Assembly: GCA_050732935.1 (NCBI GenBank)
Contig: JBOHRW010000137.1
Location: 1-64,000 of the forward strand
Length of the DNA: 64,000 nucleotides
Direction: 5' to 3'
Origin: DASRVA01 sp050732935
GTDB taxonomy: Bacteria; Gemmatimonadota; Gemmatimonadetes; JACCXV01; JAHWKZ01
A model generated the notes under the pieces. That model searched no databases. It was not told the DNA's origin and saw only the letters and a list, made by a program, of their open reading frames with translations. This document shows, in pieces, positions 50,834 to 58,786 of the stretch (its first letter is position 1; the number at the start of each line of letters is the position of its first letter). Made by a program: the position numbers and the translations under genes.

Positions 50834-51552
50834 CGGTAGAACCGCGTTCGCGCGGGTCCCTGGACGGCCATGGCGCCGGCGTACCCCGATCCGACCCGGA
50901 GATCGACGAGGGACCAGCGGGCCGCCTCGTCGGGACGTCCGGAAAGCGTCACCGCGATGGCGATCGGATCGGGCTCGACCGAGACCGCGAACCGCGGCAG
51001 GGCGGACGGGAGCCCCCCCTCGAGCCCGTGCCCGGAGGCCTTCAGCCAGGCTTCCTTCCGGGTCCAGCAGGCGAAGAACCCGGCCGATCGGATGGGCGGG
51101 GGGAGGCTCCGCAGGGCGGCCACCTCGCTGGGAGCGAAGAAACGCTCGGCGAGGCGCTCGTACGGGATCCCCCGGCGCATCCTCTCGACATCCACCCCGA
51201 CCGGCCGGCCGCGGGTGACCGCCACCAGCGCGATGTCGCCCGAGTGGGCGAGGTTGAACTCGAGGCCCGGGTTGTCCGCGAGGCGAGGTTTGCCGGTCGG
51301 TCCCGCCGTCAGGTCGACCGCGGCCGGGTCGAGGTCCAGATAGAGGGCGAGAATGGCCCTCAGACCCGCACGGGCGGCGAGGAATCGGCGCCGATGGGTG
51401 GGGAAGCGGTAGCGCGCGGCCCGCCGCCGTTCGTCCTCCGAGAGCATCCCGCGGGCGCGCTCGAGGTCGACGGAGGAAAGGGAGATCCGCCAGACGTGAA
51501 CTTCGTCCTTCCCGAGGCGGGGGGAGCCCCGCGGTCTCTCCCACTGAGCGAT
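50821..51552 (-). CDS. 4'-phosphopantetheinyl transferase (Sfp type); 5' end uncertain
   Basis: Sfp-type motifs: LEFNLAHSGD, GVDVERM and FFACWTRKEAWLKASGHGL, with Mg-binding Asp and Glu. It transfers phosphopantetheine from CoA to carrier proteins. The first ATG in frame is 51447 (208 residues), but the reading frame upstream codes for EVHVWRISLSSVDLERARG, the usual N-terminal strand of the family, so the protein must start earlier. The frame is open back to a TAA with no ATG, GTG or TTG. ATC 51552, 7 nt after GAGAGGA, would give 243 residues; a sequencing error is the alternative. Confidence 0.8.
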   Translation of the reverse strand: MAQWERPRGSPRLGKDEVHVWRISLSSVDLERARGMLSEDERRRAARYRFPTHRRRFLAARAGLRAILALYLDLDPAAVDLTAGPTGKPRLADNPGLEFNLAHSGDIALVAVTRGRPVGVDVERMRRGIPYERLAERFFAPSEVAALRSLPPPIRSAGFFACWTRKEAWLKASGHGLEGGLPSALPRFAVSVEPDPIAIAVTLSGRPDEAARWSLVDLRVGSGYAGAMAVQGPARTRFYRWAS

Positions 51553-51626
51553 GGGATTCCTCTCGACTACCCGTTATCGGTGGAAGTGGAACTCGCTCTC
51601 TCCGTACGATAGACTCCAACCTAATC

Positions 51627-52421
51627 GTGGACATCCTGCTGCGCACCACGCTGACCGCCGTGAAGAATGGCGAGATGGACATCGAGGAGGCCTGCCGGCG
51701 ACTGGCCGGCTGGCCCCACGAGAGGCTCCCCTTCGCCACCATAGACCACGGGCGGGAGGCGAGGACGGGGCTCCCCGAGGTCGTGTTCTGCGCCGGCAAG
51801 ACCCCGCTCCAGGCGGCGGCCATCGCGGAGCGGATCTGGGAGCGCTCCGGCCGGCTACTGGCCACGCGTGCCGAGCCCGAGCACGCCGCGGCGATCCGGT
51901 CGGCCGTGCCGGGTGCCGTCCACAACCCCGTGGCGCGTACCGTCGCCGCGGGCCGACCGGAGCCGGCTTCCGGCGGAGTGGTGACAGTGATCACCGCGGG
52001 GACCAGCGATCTGCCGGTGGCCGAGGAGGCGATCGAGACGTTGATGCTCCTGGGTCGGTCGGCCGAGCGCATCGTGGACGTGGGGGTCGCCGGGGTCGGT
52101 CGGATCCTGGAGCGCGCCGAGCGAATCACCGCCGCCACCGCCCTCATCGTCGTGGCGGGGATGGACGGGGCTCTGGCATCGGTCGTGGGCGGCCTGGCGC
52201 GGGGACCGGTCATCGCCGTCCCGACCAGCGTCGGGTACGGCGCCTCGTTCGGCGGGCTGGCGGCACTCCTGACCATGCTGAACAGCTGCGCGGCAGGGGT
52301 GACGGTGGTCAACATCGACAACGGGTACGGAGCCGGCGTGGCGGCCGCGCGCGCTAGCGACGCCGCCCGCTTCGCCGGACGGGAGCCCGTCCGGCGGTCG
52401 ACGGGGAGCGGGGACGCATGA
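51627..52421 (+). CDS. larB: Nickel-pincer cofactor biosynthesis protein LarB
   Basis: A 264-residue protein with the PurE-like C-terminal domain (VITAGTSDLPVAEEA, DVGVAGVGRIL, VVAGMDGALASVVGGL, PTSVGYGASFGGLAALL, NIDNGYGAG) and the N-terminal LarB helix. LarB carboxylates and hydrolyses nicotinic acid adenine dinucleotide at the first step of the pincer cofactor used by lactate racemase-type enzymes. GTG 51627, divergent from the phosphopantetheinyl transferase. larC lies at 63788; larA and larE are not in the window. Confidence 0.93.
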   Translation: MDILLRTTLTAVKNGEMDIEEACRRLAGWPHERLPFATIDHGREARTGLPEVVFCAGKTPLQAAAIAERIWERSGRLLATRAEPEHAAAIRSAVPGAVHNPVARTVAAGRPEPASGGVVTVITAGTSDLPVAEEAIETLMLLGRSAERIVDVGVAGVGRILERAERITAATALIVVAGMDGALASVVGGLARGPVIAVPTSVGYGASFGGLAALLTMLNSCAAGVTVVNIDNGYGAGVAAARASDAARFAGREPVRRSTGSGDA

Positions 52422-52810
52422 GGGAGGAAGCCGCGAGCGACAGCCTGCCCGCCCGGGGAGCTTCGCGCGGAGTCCTCCGCGAGCTCGCCTTGTTCCTGCC
52501 CCATTTCCTGGTGCTCCTCAAGCGCCTGCTCGGCGATCCACGCGTCCCGCGGCGCAGCAAGCTAATCCTCGGCGGGACGCTGCTGTACCTGGTGTCGCCG
52601 ATCGACGTGGTCCCCGACTTCGTTCCCGGTCTCGGGCAGGTCGACGATCTCGTGGTCGTGCTGCTCGCCCTCCACAACCTGCTCAATCACGTCGACGAGA
52701 AAGTCGTGCTGGAGCACTGGGAGGGGAACGAGGACGTGATTCGCATGATCCGGCGGGGCCTGGCGGCGGTTTCGCGTATTCTCCCCGGTGACCTGAAGGG
52801 GCGCGCATGA
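52418..52810 (+). CDS. DUF1232 (YkvA-like) membrane protein
   Basis: A 130-residue protein with the DUF1232 signature SPIDVVPDFVPGLGQVDD within a hydrophobic helix pair (about 45-95). The family is widespread and uncharacterised. ATG overlaps the larB stop by 4 nt. The N-terminal 20 residues are polar and variable. Confidence 0.88.
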   Translation: MREEAASDSLPARGASRGVLRELALFLPHFLVLLKRLLGDPRVPRRSKLILGGTLLYLVSPIDVVPDFVPGLGQVDDLVVVLLALHNLLNHVDEKVVLEHWEGNEDVIRMIRRGLAAVSRILPGDLKGRA

Positions 52811-52886
52811 CCGAGCCTGGCGGGCGCCGCTTCCGTTGCTGCCCGCCCTCACCCAAGCTAACTTCCCAAAGTTCAGGGAGATATCG

Positions 52887-53780
52887 ATGATCCGCAGCAT
52901 GACGGGTTTCGGCCGTGGCGAGACCGAGACCGGCGGGTACCGGTTTCTCGCCGAGATCAAGTCGGTCAATCACCGGTTCCTCAACACCAACATTCGGCTT
53001 CCCCGCGAGTTCTCGCATCTGGAGAGCTTCGTCGCCGGCCGCTGCGCCGCGAGCTGCGCGCGCGGTCATCTTGCCGTGACCGTCGAGATGGAGCCGGTGG
53101 AACGGTCGGAACACGAGGCGCCGCGCCTCAACCGGGATGTGCTCGATCGGCTTCTGGAGATCGCCGGCGGGCTGGAAGGGTTGCCCGGGGTCCGGAGCGG
53201 GATCTCGATCGAATCGCTTCTGGATGTGCCGGGGATCCTCCTTTGGGAGCCGGAGATCTCCCTCGACGAGGCGATGTTCCGCGATGGCGCGGAGCGTGCC
53301 TTGGACGCCGCGATCGAGGGTGTCCTGGAGAGCCGCCGTGTGGAGGGGGCCGCGCTCGAACGGGATTTCCGCGAGCGGCTCGATACGATCCGCGACCTGC
53401 GCGAGCGGGTGACGACCCTGGCCCCGCAACGCGAGGAGCGCGAGCGCGAGCGGCTCCAGTCGAAGGTCAGGTCGCTCCTCGACGGGAGCGACCCCGAAGT
53501 CCTGGATCAACGGGTCGCCCAGGAGATCGTGCTGCTGGCCGACCGGCTCGACCTGTCCGAGGAGCTGACCCGGATGGCTGCCCACCTGGATCATTTCGAG
53601 GCGCAGCTGGGTGGGGACGGCGAGGCCGTTGGCCGGAAGCTGACGTTTCTTCTTCAGGAGATCGGTCGCGAGGTGAACACGATCGCCGCGAAGGCCAACG
53701 ACGCCGAGATGCAGCAGTTGGCGATCGAGGCGAAGGCCGAGCTGGAAAAAATGCGGGAGCAGGCGGAGAACGTGGAATGA
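52887..53780 (+). CDS. yicC: YicC-family endoribonuclease
   Basis: A 297-residue protein: IRSMTGFGRGE at the N terminus, IKSVNHRFL, and the C-terminal DUF1732 (KLTFLLQEIGREVNTIAAKAND). YicC proteins are reported to cleave RNA, including a small RNA in E. coli. ATG 52887 has CAGGGAG upstream and matches the family start. The yicC-gmk-rpoZ-coaBC order is standard. It overlaps gmk by 4 nt. Confidence 0.94.
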   Translation: MIRSMTGFGRGETETGGYRFLAEIKSVNHRFLNTNIRLPREFSHLESFVAGRCAASCARGHLAVTVEMEPVERSEHEAPRLNRDVLDRLLEIAGGLEGLPGVRSGISIESLLDVPGILLWEPEISLDEAMFRDGAERALDAAIEGVLESRRVEGAALERDFRERLDTIRDLRERVTTLAPQREERERERLQSKVRSLLDGSDPEVLDQRVAQEIVLLADRLDLSEELTRMAAHLDHFEAQLGGDGEAVGRKLTFLLQEIGREVNTIAAKANDAEMQQLAIEAKAELEKMREQAENVE

Positions 53781-54448
53781 CAGGTCGCGACAGACCCGTC
53801 GAGCTGAGGTCGCATCCGTTTCCGATCGTACTTTCGGCCCCGAGCGGGGCCGGCAAGACGTCGGTGGCGAACGAGATCTTCAAGCGCTTTCCTTACATCC
53901 GGTTCGCCGTCTCGCTGACGACCAGGGAGCGCCGCCAGGAGGAGGTCGACGATTCTGATTATCGGTTCGTGGATGAGGAAGAGTTCCGGCGGGCGCAGGA
54001 CGCCGACGAGCTCGTCGAGTGGGCGGTGGTCCACGGTCATCTGTACGGGACTCCGAGGGCGGACATCGAGGAAGCCCTCGCGGCGGGCCATCACATCCTG
54101 ATGGATGTCGACGTCCAGGGCGGTGCCAGCCTTCTCGACCTCTATTCCGACGCGATCTCCATCTTTCTGCTTCCACCTTCCCATGGGGCGATGGAAGCCC
54201 GCTTGCGGGGCCGCGGAACGGAGACGGCGACGGCGATCGCGGAGCGTCTGTACGACGCGCTCGGCGAGATCGATGCGGTGTTCCACTACGATTACGTTAT
54301 CGTGAATCGCGAGCTCGAGGAGACGGTCGAGACCTTCGCACATATCATCCATGCCGAGGAGCACCGACGCTCCCGGCTCGAGAACCTCGATCGATGGGTC
54401 GAGATGCATTTCCCGCGCGCCATCGGCGCGAGACGGGAAACAAAATGA
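53777..54448 (+). CDS. gmk: Guanylate kinase
   Basis: A 223-residue protein with P-loop LSAPSGAGKTSV, SLTTRERR, and the GMP-binding Ser/Tyr region (YRFVDEEEF, YGTP). It phosphorylates GMP to GDP. ATG overlaps the yicC stop. A further 19 nt separate it from rpoZ. Confidence 0.96.
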   Translation: MTGRDRPVELRSHPFPIVLSAPSGAGKTSVANEIFKRFPYIRFAVSLTTRERRQEEVDDSDYRFVDEEEFRRAQDADELVEWAVVHGHLYGTPRADIEEALAAGHHILMDVDVQGGASLLDLYSDAISIFLLPPSHGAMEARLRGRGTETATAIAERLYDALGEIDAVFHYDYVIVNRELEETVETFAHIIHAEEHRRSRLENLDRWVEMHFPRAIGARRETK

Positions 54449-54467
54449 GAAAGGAGGCAATTCCGCG

Positions 54468-54686
54468 ATGAAGGTGTTCACACCAGGACAGGCCGCCGCG
54501 GCGACGCCCGAGCGCAACAAGTACGAGGCGCTCGTCGTGACCGCGGCCTATGCGCGGAAGCTGAACGAGCTTCCCAAAGAAGGCGGCAAGGAGTGGAAGA
54601 AGAAGTACACGACGCGGGCCCTCGAGGATCTCGTCTCGGGCGAGATCGAGTACGAGATCGTCGACAAGCGGGTCGGCGGGTCGTGA
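54468..54686 (+). CDS. rpoZ: DNA-directed RNA polymerase omega subunit
   Basis: A 72-residue protein with the omega/RPB6 fold: NKYEALVVTAAYARKLNEL and a C-terminal helix ALEDLVSGEIEYEIV. It wraps the beta' C terminus and helps assembly. ATG 54468 follows AAGGAGG. It lies between gmk and coaBC as in most bacteria; GTGA overlap with coaBC. Confidence 0.93.
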   Translation: MKVFTPGQAAAATPERNKYEALVVTAAYARKLNELPKEGGKEWKKKYTTRALEDLVSGEIEYEIVDKRVGGS

Positions 54687-55933
54687 GCGACAGCTTCGCC
54701 GGGCGGGTCGTGACGCTCGGCGTGACCTCGGGGATCGCGTGCTACAAGGCGGTCGATCTGATGCGCGACCTCCAGCGAGCCGGCGCGCGGATCCGGGTGG
54801 TGCTGACCGCGGCTGCGGCCGAACTCGTCCGACCGGCGCTGTTCGAGGCCTTGTCGGGCGAGCGGGTCGGCACGGAGCTCTGGCAGGGATGGCCGGAGGG
54901 AGAGGAAGCGGGGGAGTACGCCCGTTTCCCACACCTGGACTTCGCTCGCGTGGACGCGATCGTGGTGGCCCCCGCCACGGCGGACATCCTCGCCAAGGCC
55001 GCGTCCGGGCTCGCCGACGACCTGCTGAGCACCACGCTGCTGGCGGTGGATCCGCGTCACACTCCCGTCGTCCTCGTTCCCTCCATGAACGCCACCATGT
55101 ACGGCCACCCTGCCGTGGTGGCGAATCGCGGTGTCCTGCGGGAGCGGGGCTACTGGCTGGTAACGCCCGACGAGGGACCCCTGGCGTGCGGCGAGTTCGG
55201 CGTCGGGCGGTGGCCGGGCAACCGCCCCGTCCTCGACGCCCTGGATCGGCTGCTGAACGGAAGCGGAAGGCTCGCCGGGCGCCGGATCGTGGTGACGGCG
55301 GGACGGACCGAGTCCGATCTGGACCCCGCCCGCATCCTCACCAACCGGTCCACGGGAAGGATGGGGTTCGCGGTCGCGCGCGCCGCCTGGCGGCACGGGG
55401 CCGACGTCACCCTGATCCACGGCCCGACGGAGCTGGAGGCTCTCCCGTTCGTCCACGCGGTGGCGGTCCGCACCACGGAGGAGATGATGGACGCCGTCAT
55501 GGAGGCTCTTCCCGCTGCGGCGCAGCTCTGGATGACCGCCGCGGTGAGCGACTGGCGACCGACGGTGCCGAGAGAGGCCAAGCTCAAGAAGTCGGAGTGG
55601 GATGGCATCCTCGAGCTCGAGCCGACCGTCGACATCCTGGCACGTGCCGTCGTCGAGCGCGATCCCGGCACGGTGGTCATCGGGTTCGCGGTCGAGACCG
55701 ATGACGTCGAGCGCCGGGCAGAGGAGAAACGGATCGCTAAGGGATGCGATTTCATCGTCGTGAACAATCCTCTCGAGGAAGGCGCGGGATTCGCCCACGA
55801 GACCAACGCGGTGACCCTGCTCGGTCCCGAGAGGCTCAGGATTCGCTTCGATCGGATGTCGAAGGACGTGCTCGCGGATCGGCTGCTGGGCGAGGTGCTG
55901 GACCGGGTGAGTACGGCCGCCGCGGCGAAGTGA
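54683..55933 (+). CDS. coaBC: Bifunctional phosphopantothenoylcysteine decarboxylase / phosphopantothenate-cysteine ligase
   Basis: A 416-residue protein. The flavin-binding CoaC half (1-190) has GVTSGIACYKAVDL, PSMNATMY and the substrate clamp ACGEFGVGR. The CoaB half (195-416) has VVTAGRTESDLDPAR, NRSTGRMG, and the CTP-binding KKSEW...LEPTVDIL. It makes 4'-phosphopantetheine for CoA. The active-site His is in FPHLDFAR. GTG overlaps rpoZ. Confidence 0.95.
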   Translation: MSDSFAGRVVTLGVTSGIACYKAVDLMRDLQRAGARIRVVLTAAAAELVRPALFEALSGERVGTELWQGWPEGEEAGEYARFPHLDFARVDAIVVAPATADILAKAASGLADDLLSTTLLAVDPRHTPVVLVPSMNATMYGHPAVVANRGVLRERGYWLVTPDEGPLACGEFGVGRWPGNRPVLDALDRLLNGSGRLAGRRIVVTAGRTESDLDPARILTNRSTGRMGFAVARAAWRHGADVTLIHGPTELEALPFVHAVAVRTTEEMMDAVMEALPAAAQLWMTAAVSDWRPTVPREAKLKKSEWDGILELEPTVDILARAVVERDPGTVVIGFAVETDDVERRAEEKRIAKGCDFIVVNNPLEEGAGFAHETNAVTLLGPERLRIRFDRMSKDVLADRLLGEVLDRVSTAAAAK

Positions 55934-56706
55934 CGGCGGGCGGCCACGAGGAGGCACGCCGTCGACTCGTCCGCGCCCGTCTGCTGGGCGAGCGGTTCGT
56001 CTACCGGCTTCCGAGGAACGCTCCCGGGGCCGTGGCTTCACGGCCGGACTCCGGCGAGGAGCCGTCGACCGTCGAAAGGCTGACGACCGACCCCTCCCCG
56101 AGCGAGGCGTTCGACGCCGAGGCGTGGAAGGCCCTGCGGCAGGAGGTCATGACCTGCACCCGCTGCGAGCTCCACCGCACGCGGACGCAGGGCGTGTTCG
56201 GGAGCGGCACCCCGCTCTCCCGCTTCATGGTCGTGGGAGAAGCGCCCGGGTTCCACGAGGATCAGCAGGGTGAGGCGTTCGTCGGAGCGGCCGGCAAGCT
56301 CCTCACCAGGATCCTGGCCGCCATCGGGTTCTCGCGAGACGAGGTTTTCATCACCAACATCTTGAAGAGCCGTCCGCCCGGAAACGCCGATCCGGCCCCG
56401 CACCAGGTCTCCGCCTGCATCCCCTACCTGGAGCGGCAGATCGAGCTGATCGGACCGGCCGTGATTCTCACCCTCGGAAGGCACGCGGCGCGCACCTTGC
56501 TTGGTGTCGACGGCTCGATGGCGTCCCTTCGCGGCCGGGTCTTCGAGTACCGGGGCGTGCCGGTCGTGGCCACCTACCACCCGGCGGCCCTCCTGCGCAA
56601 CCCCAAGCTGAAGCGGCCCACCTGGGAGGACGTCCAGCTGGCGCGGCGGGTCCACGACGAAGGGACCGCGGTCATGGGGGGGCAGGGGAGTGCGACCGAT
56701 GGATGA
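55930..56706 (+). CDS. Type-4 uracil-DNA glycosylase (Fe-S)
   Basis: A 258-residue protein. After about 70 variable residues comes the UDG domain: iron-sulfur Cys in CTRCELH and in SACIPYLERQ, water-activating motif GEAPGFHEDQQGEAFVG, and YHPAALLRNP. It removes uracil from DNA. GTG overlaps coaBC. The N-terminal extension (Arg/Glu-rich) is longer than in the typical 190-220-residue family member. Confidence 0.92.
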   Translation: MTAGGHEEARRRLVRARLLGERFVYRLPRNAPGAVASRPDSGEEPSTVERLTTDPSPSEAFDAEAWKALRQEVMTCTRCELHRTRTQGVFGSGTPLSRFMVVGEAPGFHEDQQGEAFVGAAGKLLTRILAAIGFSRDEVFITNILKSRPPGNADPAPHQVSACIPYLERQIELIGPAVILTLGRHAARTLLGVDGSMASLRGRVFEYRGVPVVATYHPAALLRNPKLKRPTWEDVQLARRVHDEGTAVMGGQGSATDG

Positions 56707-58786
56707 GACGATCACGGCGACGAGGGCGACGGCGCGGTCCGTAGAGCGGGCATCCCCGCACTCCGACGAGGCCGAGATCTCGGTCCTCGGGGCGATGCTG
56801 ATCGAGGAGACGGCCGCGGACCGGGCGATGGAGACGCTGACCGAGGAGGACTTCCATCATCCCGCTCATCGCCACATCTTCCGCGCCATCTCGAGCGTCC
56901 GCGACCAGGGGCACGCCCCCGACGCCCTGGCGGTGCGCGAGGAGCTGCGCCGGCTGAGCGTCCTCGACGAGGCGGGCGGCGACGAGTACCTGGCCCGGAT
57001 CGTTGACATCGTCCCGACCGCCGCCAACCTGCTCTACCACGCCCGGATCGTGCAGGACCTGGCCGTCAAGCGACGGCTGATCCGCGCCGGGACCGAGATC
57101 GTCGCCGAGGCCTATGAGTCGGCGGACGAATCCGACCACCTCCTGAACCGGGCGGAGGAGAGGATCTTCCGCCTCTCCGAGCACCGCTTCAAGCGCTCCT
57201 TCACCCCCATCGGCCAGCTCCTCCAGGGCGCCGTCGTGCAGCTCGAGGCCCTGTCGGCGCGGCGCGAGGCGATCACCGGCGCCCCGACCGGCTTCAAGGA
57301 CCTCGATGAGAGGACGGCCGGGTTTCAGCTCAGCGACCTGATCATCGTGGCGGGACGGCCGTCAATGGGGAAGACGAGCTTTTGCCTAAACGTCGCCGCG
57401 CACGCGGCTATCGTGGAGGACCTGCCGGTCGCCGTCTTCAGCCTCGAGATGTCGATGGAGCAGCTCGTCCAGCGGCTGATTTCAACCGAGGCATTGGTAT
57501 CGCTCAAAACGCTCCGCACCGGTCAGGCCAGCAGCGAGCAGTGGAAGAGCGTGGCCGATGCCTGCGACCGGCTGCGCCGGGCAGCCATCTACATCGACGA
57601 CAGCGGGCTCCTGAGCGTCCACGAGATGCGGGCCAAGGCGCGGCGGCTCAAGCAGCAGCGCGACATCGGCCTTCTCATTGTGGACTACCTGCAGCTCATG
57701 GAGAGCGGTATGCGCGCCGAGAGCCGGCAGCAGGAGATCACCGAGATCAGCCGCTCGCTCAAGGCGCTGGCCAAGGAGCTCAACATCCCGGTGATCGCGC
57801 TGTCGCAGCTCTCGCGCGGGCCGGAGCACCGCGCAGACCAGCGACCGCGGCTGGCGGATCTGAGAGAAAGCGGATGTCTCACCGCGGAGACCCCGGTCTA
57901 CTTGCCCGAAGAAGGCGTTTATCGCCCCATCGGGGAACTGGAAGGCCTGAGCGGTTTCCAGGTGCTGGGGCTGAACACGGCTACCTGGAAGCTCGAGCCC
58001 GCCTTGGTGGAGCGTGCCTTCGCCACCGGCAGGAAACCAGTGTTCCGGCTGACAACGCGGGTGGGACGATCCATAAGGGCCACCGGAAACCATCGTTTCC
58101 TCACGATCGACGGTTGGAAGCGTCTCGACGAATTGGCAGCCGATGACCGGATCGCTTTGCCGCGAAGGCTTCCTGACCGCCCAGCAAAGCCATCGATGGG
58201 AGATAGCGAGCTTGCCCTGCTGGGCCGATTGATCGGCGATGGCTGCATGCTGCCGCGTCATGCCATCCAGTACACTACGAATGAGGCGACACTTGCCGAA
58301 GATGTCTCAGGCCTGGCGAGCGAGGTGTTAGGAATGACCACGCGTCAGATGCAGGCGGGAATCGGGACTTCGTACTGTGGAACGGCGCTGTACAAGTCGG
58401 CTTTGGGTAGAGAGCGTGCCGAACGGGTCGCAAGCGTGGTGGGTTCCGAAGAGTTGTCTCGGCTCGCTAGGAGCGATGTGGACTGGGATTCGATTCTGGC
58501 GATCGAGCCCGACGGCGAGGCAGAGGTCTATGATTTGACGGTGGCTGGACTCCACAACTTCGTGGCGGGAGATATCATCGTCCACAACTCGCTCGAGCAG
58601 GACGCGGACCTCGTCCTCTTCCTCTACCGCGACGAGTACTACAATCCCGATACCACCGATAAGAAGGGGATCGCGGAGGTGATCATCGGGAAGAACCGCA
58701 ACGGGCCGACGGGAATGGTCGAGATGGCCTTCCTCGCCAACTACATGCGTTTCGAGAACCTCGACGCGTTCCACGCGATGCCGTGA
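56699..58786 (+). CDS. dnaB: Replicative DNA helicase DnaB interrupted by an intein
   Basis: A 695-residue precursor. The extein (457 residues after splicing) has the N-terminal DnaG-interacting domain, then the RecA-like domain with Walker A GRPSMGKTSF, VFSLEMSMEQL, LIVDYLQLM and, after the intein, SLEQDADLVLFLYRDEYY and GKNRNGPTG. The intein lies in RLADLRESG^S, a known DnaB insertion point. DnaB is the hexameric fork helicase. ATG 56699 follows GGGGAG; GTG 56690 is an upstream alternative. It overlaps radA by 4 nt. Confidence 0.95.
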   Translation: MDETITATRATARSVERASPHSDEAEISVLGAMLIEETAADRAMETLTEEDFHHPAHRHIFRAISSVRDQGHAPDALAVREELRRLSVLDEAGGDEYLARIVDIVPTAANLLYHARIVQDLAVKRRLIRAGTEIVAEAYESADESDHLLNRAEERIFRLSEHRFKRSFTPIGQLLQGAVVQLEALSARREAITGAPTGFKDLDERTAGFQLSDLIIVAGRPSMGKTSFCLNVAAHAAIVEDLPVAVFSLEMSMEQLVQRLISTEALVSLKTLRTGQASSEQWKSVADACDRLRRAAIYIDDSGLLSVHEMRAKARRLKQQRDIGLLIVDYLQLMESGMRAESRQQEITEISRSLKALAKELNIPVIALSQLSRGPEHRADQRPRLADLRESGCLTAETPVYLPEEGVYRPIGELEGLSGFQVLGLNTATWKLEPALVERAFATGRKPVFRLTTRVGRSIRATGNHRFLTIDGWKRLDELAADDRIALPRRLPDRPAKPSMGDSELALLGRLIGDGCMLPRHAIQYTTNEATLAEDVSGLASEVLGMTTRQMQAGIGTSYCGTALYKSALGRERAERVASVVGSEELSRLARSDVDWDSILAIEPDGEAEVYDLTVAGLHNFVAGDIIVHNSLEQDADLVLFLYRDEYYNPDTTDKKGIAEVIIGKNRNGPTGMVEMAFLANYMRFENLDAFHAMP
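57875..58588 (+). mobile_element. DnaB intein (238 residues) with degenerate DOD endonuclease
   Basis: It starts at Cys393 (CLTAETPVYLP, block A) and ends IIVHN followed by extein Ser. Block B is GNHRFLTIDGWKRLDEL (first about 80 residues) and block F is EVYDLTVAGLHNFVAGD. Between them only about 120 residues remain, including one LAGLIDADG-like motif (LLGRLIGDGC, about intein residue 114); the second is not seen, so homing is probably lost while splicing residues are intact. Base composition is visibly lower in GC with rare codons such as TTA at 58328. Confidence 0.9.

Noticed and set aside
49550..52504. A 984-codon open frame on the minus strand
   Set aside because: Only its last 427 codons (the outer-membrane barrel) look like protein; the rest lies antiphase to the phosphopantetheinyl transferase and antisense to larB, and is an effect of high GC.
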